Shown here in pieces: positions 6,284-14,058 of a stretch of 18,583 bases of DNA. The translations under genes and the position numbers were made by a program. The stretch is from an uncultured Clostridia bacterium. Its GTDB lineage: Bacteria > Bacillota > Clostridia > Christensenellales > Borkfalkiaceae. The notes under the pieces were generated by a model. It saw nothing but the letters and a program-made list of their open reading frames with translations. It had not been told where the DNA came from and did not search any database. Positions within the stretch are counted from its first letter, which is position 1; each line of letters opens with the position of its first letter. The stretch spans positions 1 to 18,583 of the forward strand of contig CALVPW010000088.1 of assembly GCA_944354085.1 (NCBI GenBank), in the 5' to 3' direction.

Positions 6284-8086
6284 TTACTGATGGAACTCGG
6301 TATCGTCCGAGCCGCCCGTCTGCGCGTCGGCGCCCTGTGCGCCCTGCGCAGCCGCCTGCTGGTACATCTTCTGGAAGATGGGCTGCACCTTGGCGGAAAG
6401 CGCTTCGAACGCCGCGTTGTACTTCTCTTCGTCGTCCGCTTCGAGCTCTTTCTTGGCTTCCTCGGCGGCTTCGGTGAGCGTGGTCTTCTCCTCTTCGGTG
6501 AACTTGTCGCCGTTTTCCTTGACCGCCTGTTCGACGGAGAAGATGAGCCCGTCGAGCTTGTTGCGCGCCTCGACCTTGGATTTGCGCTTCTTGTCCTCTT
6601 CGGCGTACTGCTCGGCTTCCTTGACCGCCTTGTTGATCTCGTCCTCGGAGAGGTTGGTCGAGGAAGTGATGGTGATATCCGTGCTCTTGCCCGTGCCAAG
6701 GTCCTTCGCCTCGACGTGCACGATGCCGTTGGCGTCGACGTCGAAGGTGACTTCGATCTGCGGGATGCCGCGGGGCGCGGGCGCGATGCCCGTCAGCATG
6801 AATCTGCCGAGCGTCTTGTTGTCGCGGCAGAACTCACGCTCGCCCTGCAAAATGTGGATCTCCACGCTCGTCTGGTTGTCCCCCGCCGCCGAGAACACCT
6901 GGCTCTTTTTGACGGGGATGGTCGTGTTGCGGTCGATGAGGCGGGTGAACACACCGCCCAGCGTCTCGATCCCCAGCGAAAGGGGCATGACGTCGAGCAG
7001 GAGCACGTCCTTGACCTCGCCCGTCAGCACGCCGCCCTGGATGGCAGCGCCGACGGCGACGCATTCGTCGGGGTTGACGCCCTTGAAGGGCTCTTTGCCC
7101 GTAAGTTCTTTGACTTTTGCAACGACGCAGGGCACGCGGGTGGAACCGCCCACAAGGATGACCTTATCGATATCCTTATAGGTGAGCCCCGCATCCTGCA
7201 TGGCAAGGCGCATGGGCTCCGCCGTCTTGTCGACGAGGTCGGAGATGAGCGTCTCGAACTTCTGACGGGTGATCTCCATATCGAGGTGCACGGGGCCCTC
7301 GTTCGTCATCGAGATGAAGGGCAGCGAGACGTTGGTGGAAGTCATGCCGGAGAGCTCGATCTTCGCTTTCTCCGCCGCCTCCTTGAGGCGCTGCATCGCC
7401 ATCTTGTCCTTGGTGAGGTCGACGCCGTGGCTCTTTTTGAATTCGGAAGCCATGTAGTCCATGAGCTTTTTATCGAAGTCGTCGCCGCCGAGCATGTTGT
7501 TGCCGTTGGTCGCGAGCACTTCGAACACGCCGTCCGAGATCTCCAAAATGGAGACATCGAAGGTCCCGCCGCCGAGGTCGTAGATCATGACCTTGCTGTT
7601 TTCCTTGTCCTTATCCAACCCGTACGCAAGCGCCGCAGCCGTGGGCTCGTTGATGATACGCAGCACGTTGAGCCCTGCGATCTTGCCCGCGTCCTTGGTC
7701 GCCTGGCGCTGCGCGTCGGTAAAGTACGCGGGGCAGGTGATGACGGCGTCCGTCACCTTGCTGCCAAGATACGCCTCCGCGTCCGCTTTCAGCTTGGAAA
7801 GGATCATGGCGGAGATCTCCTGCGGCGAATACGCCTTCTCGTCGATCTTCACCTTGTAATCCGAACCCATCTTACGCTTGATGGAGATGACCGTTTTATC
7901 GGGATTGGCGACCGCCTGGTTTTTTGCCACCTGCCCGACGACACGGGAACCGTCCTTTTGGAATGCGACGACGGAGGGCGTCGTACGCGAGCCTTCCGCG
8001 TTGGGGATGACGACGGGCTCGCCGCCCTCCATCACCGCCACGCACGAATTTGTCGTACCGAGATCGATACCGATAACCTTAGCCAT
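6284..8086 (-). CDS. dnaK: Chaperone DnaK (Hsp70)
   Basis: DnaK is the ATP-driven Hsp70 that binds exposed hydrophobic segments. The 600-residue protein starts MAKVIGIDLGTTNSCVAVMEG (phosphate-binding loop 1). It contains IINEPTAAALAYG and DLGGGTFDVSILE in the nucleotide-binding domain, LVGGSTRVP (phosphate 2 and adenosine region), a substrate-binding domain with NTTIPVKKSQVFS, and a C-terminal lid ending in an A/Q/G-rich tail and DDTEFHQ. The segment after about residue 78 is short, without the extra stretch present in proteobacterial DnaK, which is the Gram-positive form. The start has AGGAG about eight to nine bases upstream. It is 34 bp behind grpE and so in the same operon. Confidence 0.98.
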   Translation of the reverse strand: MAKVIGIDLGTTNSCVAVMEGGEPVVIPNAEGSRTTPSVVAFQKDGSRVVGQVAKNQAVANPDKTVISIKRKMGSDYKVKIDEKAYSPQEISAMILSKLKADAEAYLGSKVTDAVITCPAYFTDAQRQATKDAGKIAGLNVLRIINEPTAAALAYGLDKDKENSKVMIYDLGGGTFDVSILEISDGVFEVLATNGNNMLGGDDFDKKLMDYMASEFKKSHGVDLTKDKMAMQRLKEAAEKAKIELSGMTSTNVSLPFISMTNEGPVHLDMEITRQKFETLISDLVDKTAEPMRLAMQDAGLTYKDIDKVILVGGSTRVPCVVAKVKELTGKEPFKGVNPDECVAVGAAIQGGVLTGEVKDVLLLDVMPLSLGIETLGGVFTRLIDRNTTIPVKKSQVFSAAGDNQTSVEIHILQGEREFCRDNKTLGRFMLTGIAPAPRGIPQIEVTFDVDANGIVHVEAKDLGTGKSTDITITSSTNLSEDEINKAVKEAEQYAEEDKKRKSKVEARNKLDGLIFSVEQAVKENGDKFTEEEKTTLTEAAEEAKKELEADDEEKYNAAFEALSAKVQPIFQKMYQQAAAQGAQGADAQTGGSDDTEFHQ

Positions 8087-8120
8087 ATTCTTTTTCTCCT
8101 ATATTCTTTCAAATGATTTT

Positions 8121-8720
8121 TTATTTTGTAACGAGCACCTGCGCAAAGCGAAGCACCTTGCCGTCCTGCTCGTAACCTTTCGCATACACTTCGCGCACGA
8201 TGCCGCTCTCTTCCCCTTCCTTGGGATCGACGGCGAGGATCGCCTCGCAGCAGCCGGGATCGAAGGGCTCTCCGACGGGCGCGATCACGGTGATGTGCTC
8301 GCCTTCGAGCAGCTTCTCGAAGGTCTTCACGACCATTGCGATGCCCTCTTTTGTCTTTTCGTCGGCGCACGCGGCGTACGCGCGCTCCAGACTATCGGCT
8401 ATGGGAAAGAGTTTTGTAACGACGTCCCGCCGCCCTTCGGCATACGCCTGCGAACGGGTGAGCGCCGTGCGTTTGCGGTAATTTTCGTATTCCGCCGAAA
8501 CGGAGTACCACTTGCGCTTCATATCCTCCGCGTCCGCCGCCGCCTTGTCGAGCGCGGCTTGGAGCGCCTGCTCGGGAGAAGGGGCTTGCGCCGCCGCGTC
8601 CTCGGGCTGCGCCTCTTGGGGCTGCGGCTCCTCGGGCAGGCACGCTTCCGAAAGTTCCTCTGCGGGGAGCTCTTCGGAAACGGGCGCCTCTTCCTGATGA
8701 TGTTTCTTCTTTTCGTTCAC
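8121..8720 (-). CDS. grpE: Nucleotide exchange factor GrpE
   Basis: GrpE releases ADP from DnaK. The N-terminal third is low-complexity and acidic (many E, P, A, Q), followed by a long coiled coil (QALQAALDKAAADAEDMKRK onward with YENYRKRT) and the family core LFPIADSLERAYAA, then the C-terminal beta domain with GEPFDPGCCEAI and VLRFAQVLVTK. I place the start at the GTG at 8718-8720 (199 residues). The frame is open to another GTG at 8747, but that codon is four bases from the predicted -10 box, so it would lie at or before the transcript start. The chosen GTG has GGCGGTG just upstream. Unlike many Bacillota, hrcA does not precede it. Confidence 0.9.
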   Translation of the reverse strand: MNEKKKHHQEEAPVSEELPAEELSEACLPEEPQPQEAQPEDAAAQAPSPEQALQAALDKAAADAEDMKRKWYSVSAEYENYRKRTALTRSQAYAEGRRDVVTKLFPIADSLERAYAACADEKTKEGIAMVVKTFEKLLEGEHITVIAPVGEPFDPGCCEAILAVDPKEGEESGIVREVYAKGYEQDGKVLRFAQVLVTK

Positions 8721-8751
8721 GATGCACCGCCGTTTTCTTTCAGTCACTTTT

Positions 8752-8779
8752 AATATAATGTAAAAAAGCCTCCCTTAAA
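8752..8779 (-). promoter_or_regulatory. Possible promoter of the grpE-dnaK-dnaJ operon
   Basis: A -10 TATATT lies at 8752-8757 on the minus strand; the best -35 is only TTTAAG at 8774-8779 (16 bp spacer). I looked for a CIRCE inverted repeat (TTAGCACTC-N9-GAGTGCTAA) and a CtsR heptad repeat around it and found neither. Support is modest: the -10 is good and the -35 poor. Confidence 0.4.
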
Positions 8780-8831
8780 CGCTTTTTGTAAAATTCGCTG
8801 AAAAATTTTTGCGCATGCGCCGAAAATACGC

Positions 8832-8859
8832 AAAAGCCCCGCGCATGTTTGCGCGGGGC
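8832..8859 (-). terminator. Terminator of the plsX-rnc-smc-ftsY operon
   Basis: A perfect nine-base-pair stem, GCCCCGCGC (from 8851-8859 on the minus strand) with GCGCGGGGC (from 8836-8844) and a six-base loop, is followed by TTTT (8832-8835). It lies about 40 bases after the ftsY stop. Confidence 0.85.
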
Positions 8860-8895
8860 GCTTTCGCCCGAAACAGGTCTTTTTTGTTGTTTTGC

Positions 8896-9792
8896 TCAGA
8901 AAAAGCCTTCGACGAACTGTTCGGCGTCAAAGCGTTCGAGATCGTCGATCTTTTCTCCCACGCCCGCAAAGACGACGGGCACTTTGAGCTCGCCGCACAG
9001 CGAGAACACGAAGCCGCCCTTTGCAGTGCCGTCGAGCTTGGTGAGCACGATGCCGTCGAGATCGACCGCCTCGTCAAACACCTTTGCCTGGCTGGCGGCG
9101 TTCTGCCCCGTCGTCGCGTCTAGCACGAGGTACTTCAAAAAACGCGCCTCGGGGTACTCGCGCGTGACGACGCGGTCCATCTTTTGCAGCTCTTTCATGA
9201 GGTTTTCTTTGACGTGCAGCCGCCCCGCGGTATCCACGAGCACGACGTCCGTTCCGCGCGCCTTGGCGGAAGAGACGGCGTCGAAGATGACGGCGGAAGG
9301 GTCGGACCCGTCCTCGTGCTTGACGATGCGCACCTTGGCGCGGTTCGCCCATACCTCGAGCTGGTCGATCGCCGCCGCGCGGAAGGTATCCGCCGCCGCG
9401 ATCGTGACGCTCTTTTTTTGTTTGACGAACCAATTCGCGACTTTGCCGATGGTCGTCGTCTTGCCCACGCCGTTGACGCCCACGAACATGATGACGCAGG
9501 GATAGGTGAGCTCGGGCACGGGCGCTTCGTTGAGGATGTCTTCGAGGATATCTTTCAACAGATCGGTGACGAACGCCTCGTCCTTGATCTTGTTGCCGAT
9601 CGCCTCCTCCCTGACCTCCTCGACGACCTCCTCCGCCGTGCGGACGGAGACGTCGGCGGAGATGAGGATCTCCTCGAGCTCGTCGTAGAACGCGTCGCCG
9701 ATCTTGTTTTTCAAGAACAGCTGCCGCATTTTGGTGGCGACGTTATCCTTCGTCTTTTTTAACGCGTCTTTGATCTTTCCGAAAAAACTCAT
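8896..9792 (-). CDS. ftsY: Signal recognition particle receptor FtsY
   Basis: FtsY is the membrane-associated SRP GTPase that docks ribosome-SRP complexes at the Sec translocon. The 298-residue protein is the short form with no long acidic A-domain. The helical N-domain covers about residues 1-90. The G-domain carries GVNGVGKT (G1, 105-112), DTFRAAA (135-141), DTAGR (G3, 187-191) and TKLDGTAKGG (G4, 251-260). C-terminal GVGEKIDDLERFDAEQFVEGFF is typical. The ATG at 9792 has AAGG seven bases upstream and lies 26 bp after the smc stop. Translation or transcription from smc may feed it, so the amber codon in smc could be polar on this gene. Confidence 0.97.
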   Translation of the reverse strand: MSFFGKIKDALKKTKDNVATKMRQLFLKNKIGDAFYDELEEILISADVSVRTAEEVVEEVREEAIGNKIKDEAFVTDLLKDILEDILNEAPVPELTYPCVIMFVGVNGVGKTTTIGKVANWFVKQKKSVTIAAADTFRAAAIDQLEVWANRAKVRIVKHEDGSDPSAVIFDAVSSAKARGTDVVLVDTAGRLHVKENLMKELQKMDRVVTREYPEARFLKYLVLDATTGQNAASQAKVFDEAVDLDGIVLTKLDGTAKGGFVFSLCGELKVPVVFAGVGEKIDDLERFDAEQFVEGFF

Positions 9793-9818
9793 ATGAATAC
9801 CTTACGGCGCGGACGCCT

Positions 9819-12245
9819 TTACGCCATCACCGTATCCCCGCCGAGGCGCGCTTCGACCTCGGACAGTTTGACGGAGACGATCTTGCTCACGCCCTTTTCT
9901 TCCATCGTGACGCCGAACAGGACGTCTGCCTGGTTCATGGTGGGCTTGCGGTGCGTGATGACGATGAACTGCGTATCCTTGGAGAACTTTTTGAGATAGC
10001 GCGCAAAACGGTCGACGTTCGCCTCGTCGAGCGCCGCCTCGATCTCGTCGAGGATACAAAATGGCATGGGACGCGATTTGAGGATGGCGAACAGGATGGC
10101 GATGGCGGTAAACGCGCGCTCGCCGCCCGAAAGCAGGGAGATCTTGGTGAGCTTTTTGCCCGGCGGGCAGGCAACGATCTCGATGCCCGCGTTGAGCGGG
10201 TCGTCGCAATCGGTATAGTCGAGCTGCATCTCCGCCCTGCCGCCGCCGAACAGTTCGCGGAAGATCTTGGTGAAGTTCTCGTTGATCTCGTTGAAGCCGT
10301 CGTCGAACTTTTTCTGCATTTCGGCTTTGAGCTCGTCGAGCACGCCTGTAAGGTCGGTGATGCCCTTATCGAGATCTTCTTTTTGCGTGAGCATCTCGTT
10401 GTAGCGCGCGAGCAGATTGTCGTAATCTTCTTCGGCGTTCTGGTTGATGGCGCCGAGCGAGGCGATGCGGTGCTTTAAGCTGTTGATGCGGGTGGACGCC
10501 TGCGCGATGTCGTAATGCTCGTCGCGCAGTTCCTGCGCGCTCTCGTATGTGAGCCCGTACGCTTCGTCGATGCGCTGCTTCATGTTTTCGAGCGAGACTT
10601 CCGCTTTGGAGATCTCCAGCTCGCACGCGTGTTTGACCTCGCCGAGCGTCATCTGCCGCGTCAAAAGCCCGCGCTTTTCCTCGGCAAGTTCGGTCTGCTT
10701 TTGGTTGGCGGCGCGTTTTTCCGCCTCCACCTGCGTCAGCCGCTCGCGCAGCGCCGCGACCGTTTTTTGCTCCTCTTGGGTGAGGGCGACCTGCTCTTCC
10801 TCGCGTTTGAGCTCCTCGATGCGCGCCTGCGTCTCGTTCATGGCGGCGCGGGTATCGTCGACTTTTTTGAGAAGGGACGCGCGTTCCGCCGCGAGGCGGT
10901 CCGCCCCTTCGGCGTCCGCCTGCCGCGCCGAGGCGATGGACGCCTCCTCCACGCGCAGCGTGCCGAGACGTTTGGAGAGCTCGTCCCGCGCGGCGCGCAG
11001 CTTTTCGCCCTCCGCCTGCCGTGCCGAGGACTCCGCCGCCGCCTCGCTGCGGATCTTGTTCAAGAGCTCTTCGTTCTCCTCCGACGAGAGCACCTCGCGG
11101 CTCAGATCGTCCGCCGTTTGCGTGAGACGTTCGAGCAGCGCGTCGTATTCCGCCCTGTCGCGGGCGGCGTCTTCGGCAAGGGAAGCGAGCGTCTCCTCCC
11201 GCTGGGAGAGCGCGGCGAACGCCGCCGTCTCCTCCTGTACGCGGACGCGGAATTTTTCGAAATTCTCCTCTGCCGCGGCGAGTTCGTTCTCGCAGTCTTC
11301 GAGCGCGGCTTTGAGTTTGGTGAGGGTGGCTTTTTTGCGGGCGATCCCCTCTTCGCACTCCTTGATATGCCGTTCGCCCGCCAAAAGATTGCCGCTCTCG
11401 CGGCGGCGGGATCCGCCCGTCATGGCGCCGCTCGAGGCGATGGTATCGCCGTCCAGCGTAACGAGCTTGAACGCGCGCGGATACTTTTTGGCGATGCGCG
11501 TGGCGTTGCCGATGGTATCGCAGATGAGCGTATTGTCGAGCAGATATTTTACGATGTTCGCATAGTACGAGTCGTATTGGACGAGCTCGTCGGCAAGGCC
11601 GAGCGCCCCCTCTTCGCGGAGCGCCGCCTGCACGTCCCTCCCGTTGCCGCGGGGGCGCATGGCGTCGACGGGCAGGAAGGTGACGATGCCGCCCCCCGTC
11701 CTTTTGAGGTATTCGATGAGCCAGCGGGCGTCGTCCTGCGTGGCGGTGACGAGGTTCTGCATCGCCCCGCCGATCGCCGTTTCGACGGCGACCTCGTACT
11801 GCTTGTCCGTGCGTACGATGTCGGCAATGGCGCCGCGGATGCGCTTGCCGATCTCCTGATCTTTTTGCGCGGTGAGCTGCAAACGGCGCACCGAATCGCG
11901 GTAGCCGTCGAACCTGTTTTTGAGGTTGACGTACATTTCGAGATTGTTGGTGAGGTTGGCGATGGACGTGTTGCAGTCCACGATGTCCTCGGAAAGCTTT
12001 TGCCGCGACTGACGCAGCGCCGACATGTCGCCCGCGAGCGCCTCTTCCCGCGCGGGTTTGGCGTCGAGGAAGGCGACGCACGCCGCCTTGTCCTTGCGGC
12101 AGTCCGTCAGCTGGCGCTCATACTCGGCGCGGCGCTCCTCTGCTTTTGCGATCGCCTCTCTCACCTCGCCGATGCGTTCGCTCACGGCGTCGTGACGGGC
12201 GGAAAGGCTCCCCACGTTGGCGCGCACGTCGGCAAGGCTCTCCAC
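9819..12245 (-). CDS. smc: SMC C-terminal fragment downstream of the amber (hinge, second arm, C-terminal head)
   Basis: This open frame is in the same phase as the N-terminal fragment and continues the SMC protein: end of the first arm, hinge, second arm, LLSGGERAF signature and FCILDEIEAALDEAN Walker B. The first possible start after the amber is the GTG at 12243-12245, which has no convincing ribosome site before it, so independent translation is doubtful. Codons 12246-12374 are also open and SMC-like, which shows the frame was continuous. Confidence 0.65.
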   Translation of the reverse strand: MESLADVRANVGSLSARHDAVSERIGEVREAIAKAEERRAEYERQLTDCRKDKAACVAFLDAKPAREEALAGDMSALRQSRQKLSEDIVDCNTSIANLTNNLEMYVNLKNRFDGYRDSVRRLQLTAQKDQEIGKRIRGAIADIVRTDKQYEVAVETAIGGAMQNLVTATQDDARWLIEYLKRTGGGIVTFLPVDAMRPRGNGRDVQAALREEGALGLADELVQYDSYYANIVKYLLDNTLICDTIGNATRIAKKYPRAFKLVTLDGDTIASSGAMTGGSRRRESGNLLAGERHIKECEEGIARKKATLTKLKAALEDCENELAAAEENFEKFRVRVQEETAAFAALSQREETLASLAEDAARDRAEYDALLERLTQTADDLSREVLSSEENEELLNKIRSEAAAESSARQAEGEKLRAARDELSKRLGTLRVEEASIASARQADAEGADRLAAERASLLKKVDDTRAAMNETQARIEELKREEEQVALTQEEQKTVAALRERLTQVEAEKRAANQKQTELAEEKRGLLTRQMTLGEVKHACELEISKAEVSLENMKQRIDEAYGLTYESAQELRDEHYDIAQASTRINSLKHRIASLGAINQNAEEDYDNLLARYNEMLTQKEDLDKGITDLTGVLDELKAEMQKKFDDGFNEINENFTKIFRELFGGGRAEMQLDYTDCDDPLNAGIEIVACPPGKKLTKISLLSGGERAFTAIAILFAILKSRPMPFCILDEIEAALDEANVDRFARYLKKFSKDTQFIVITHRKPTMNQADVLFGVTMEEKGVSKIVSVKLSEVEARLGGDTVMA

Positions 12246-12374
12246 GGAAGAGAGCTCGCTGGCGCGCTTTTCGTCGGAAATGCGCTCGAAGGCGACGACG
12301 CGGGCGTCTGCCTCGCGCAGCTTTTGTTCGAGCGAGGCGCATTCCTGCCCGATCTCCTTGGCGCGCTTTTCGTT

Positions 12375-12377
12375 CTA
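12375..12377 (-). other. In-frame amber (TAG) at smc codon 348
   Basis: The forward strand reads ttctactttg; on the coding strand this is AAG TAG AAC GAA. A single base change would restore CAG, AAG or GAG (Gln, Lys, Glu), all fitting the charged coiled-coil context. Confidence 0.9.
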
Positions 12378-13418
12378 CTTTGCCCGTGCGGCGCCCGCCG
12401 CGGTGAGCGAATCGATCTCCTGCGTGCGGCGCAGCGCGTATTCCACGTCGTCCGCCGCCGTCTGGAGCTGGCGGCGATAGGAGGCGATACGCTCGCCGAT
12501 GACCTTCGCTTCGCCCGTTTTGTGCTCCATGCCCACCTCGAAAAGGCGCAGCTTTTCGTTGAGGGAGCGCAGGGAATCGTCCGCCTTGGCGATGTTCTCG
12601 CGCCCCGCGGTCTCCTCGCCGTCGAGCGCGGCAAGGCGCTCCTCCACCGTATTGAGTTCGCGGGCGGCGCGCTCGATCTTCTCGCGCTGTTTGCCCGTTT
12701 CGTAGGCAAAATTATCAAACCGCACGAGGTAGGAGTTGACCTCTTCGTGCTTGAGTTCTTCGGAATAAGCGCGGTACTTTTTCGCCGTTTCCGCCTGCTT
12801 TTCGAGGGGGCGGAGCTGGTTCTCCGCCTCGTCCATGCGCTGGACGAACACGGTGAGATTGTCCTTGGCGTTCTCCAGCTTGCGCTCGATCTCGCCCTTT
12901 TGCGCCTTGAACTTCATCACGCCCGTCGCCTCTTCGAAAATGGCGCGGCGATCCTCGGGCTTGGCGTTCATGATCTGCTCGACCTTGCCCTGCCCGATGA
13001 TGGAATAGCCCTCTTTGCCGATGCCCACGCCGTGCAGCAGCGCGACGATATCTTTGAGGCGGCACGTCTGCCCGTTCAACAGATATTCGCTCTCGCCCGA
13101 ACGGTACAGGCGGCGCGTCATGGCGACCTCTTCGTATTCGATATCGAACATGCGGTTCGCATTGTCGAAGACGAGCGTCACCTCGCAATAGGAGAGCGGA
13201 CGGCGCGCCTCGGTGCCGCCGAAGATGACGTCCTGCATCGAAGAGCCGCGCAGCGTCTTTGCAGACTGCTCGCCCAGCACCCAGCGGACGGCGTCCGCAA
13301 CGTTGCTCTTGCCGCAGCCGTTGGGCCCCACGATACACGTGACACCGTCGTCGAATTTGACGGACGTCTTATCGGCAAAGGATTTGAATCCCACGAGTTG
13401 GATCTCTTTAAAATTCAT
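12375..13418 (-). CDS. smc: SMC N-terminal fragment (347 residues, ends at the internal amber)
   Basis: This is the part of smc that would be made if the TAG at 12375-12377 stops translation. It contains the ATP-binding head half with Walker A and the start of the first coiled coil, but no hinge and no signature or Walker B motif. On its own it could not form an ATPase site or dimerise through a hinge. The start ATG gives MNFKEIQLVGFKSFADK, the standard SMC N-terminus. Confidence 0.7.
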   Translation of the reverse strand: MNFKEIQLVGFKSFADKTSVKFDDGVTCIVGPNGCGKSNVADAVRWVLGEQSAKTLRGSSMQDVIFGGTEARRPLSYCEVTLVFDNANRMFDIEYEEVAMTRRLYRSGESEYLLNGQTCRLKDIVALLHGVGIGKEGYSIIGQGKVEQIMNAKPEDRRAIFEEATGVMKFKAQKGEIERKLENAKDNLTVFVQRMDEAENQLRPLEKQAETAKKYRAYSEELKHEEVNSYLVRFDNFAYETGKQREKIERAARELNTVEERLAALDGEETAGRENIAKADDSLRSLNEKLRLFEVGMEHKTGEAKVIGERIASYRRQLQTAADDVEYALRRTQEIDSLTAAGAARAK

Positions 13419-14058
13419 GACCGCATAATTTCCTGTACAGATTTTTTGCCGCGGCGCGTTCCGCCGCCTTTTTGTTCGCGCCCGTGCCCTCGGCGCGTTC
13501 GCCGAGCGCGGCGACCGTGCTCTTATACCCTTCCGCGCATGCGTCCGTCTCGTACACGGGCGTCGTATGCGCATACCGCTGCACGTACTCCTGCAGCGCC
13601 GATTTATAGTTATACAGCTCCGTCTCTTCGAGCGTGCGCAAAAGAAACGCCTTTGCCGCATCCTGCCCGCCGTCCAGATAGATCGCCGCGACCGCCGCCT
13701 CAAAGAGATTGGACGCCGTTTTGCCGCGCAGCGTATCCTCGCCGCCCTGATAGCGCAAAAACCGCATGAGCCCGAGCTTTGCTTCGGCACGTTCGAGCGC
13801 CTGTTTGGACACGTAGCGCGTCCTGAGCACGGTGAGTTCGCCTTCGGGCAGATCGAAGCTGTGATACAGCCACGCCGTGACGAGGAATTCCAACACCGCG
13901 TCTCCCAAAAATTCGAGGCGTTCGTTGCTCTCCTCGCCGCTTTCCGCCGCGAGCGACGCGTGCGTGAAACACGTCTTTAACAGGGAACGGTCGGAGAACG
14001 CATACCCGAGCGCTTTTTCCGCCGCGGCGCACGTCTCCTCCGTCCACGTCTTGTTCAC
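13408..14058 (-). CDS. rnc: Ribonuclease III
   Basis: RNase III cuts double-stranded RNA in rRNA and mRNA processing. The 216-residue protein carries the signature NERLEFLGDAVLE (45-57) with metal ligands E46 and D53, and the second acidic motif NLFEAAVAAIYLDGG (117-131) with E120. The position normally held by a metal-binding aspartate, three before that glutamate, is N117. A double-stranded-RNA-binding domain fills the C-terminus (about 150-213; TGANKKAAERAAAKNLY is its basic helix). The GTG start overlaps the plsX stop (GTGA), with GAGG seven bases upstream; the end overlaps the smc start. The length is slightly below the usual 225-240. Confidence 0.94.
   Translation of the reverse strand: MNKTWTEETCAAAEKALGYAFSDRSLLKTCFTHASLAAESGEESNERLEFLGDAVLEFLVTAWLYHSFDLPEGELTVLRTRYVSKQALERAEAKLGLMRFLRYQGGEDTLRGKTASNLFEAAVAAIYLDGGQDAAKAFLLRTLEETELYNYKSALQEYVQRYAHTTPVYETDACAEGYKSTVAALGERAEGTGANKKAAERAAAKNLYRKLCGHEF

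Larger units (their letters stand above)
9819..13418 (-). pseudogene. smc: Chromosome partition protein SMC, full-length frame interrupted by one amber codon
   Basis: SMC forms a ring-like dimer with ScpAB that organises and helps segregate the chromosome. From the ATG at 13418 to the TAA at 9819 the frame spans 1200 codons, matching the usual length of about 1190 residues. The domain order is complete: Walker A GPNGCGKSN (31-39), the Q-loop region with SIIGQGKVEQIM, a first coiled-coil arm, a glycine-rich hinge (around GAMQNLVTATQ and SSGAMTGGS), a second arm, signature LLSGGERAFTAIA and Walker B FCILDEIEAALDEAN. The only defect is TAG at codon 348 (12375-12377) in the first arm, within the context K-stop-NEKR. 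No frameshift exists, and the codons on either side stay coiled-coil-like. It may be a real nonsense mutation, an assembly error or a suppressed codon. The ATG overlaps the end of rnc by 11 bases. Confidence 0.85.

Noticed and set aside
5132..8116. 994-codon open frame on the plus strand
   Set aside because: It is antisense to dnaJ and dnaK, whose conservation is unmistakable. G+C-rich codons leave the opposite strand without stops. The translation is low-complexity R/A/D/L with no family match.
8747..8760. GTG at 8747 as the grpE start
   Set aside because: It lies four bases from the predicted -10 box and has no ribosome site; the GTG at 8720 fits better.
10515..13769. 1084-codon open frame on the plus strand opposite smc
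   Set aside because: It is a mirror frame of the coiled-coil codons of smc, with biased composition and no recognisable domain.
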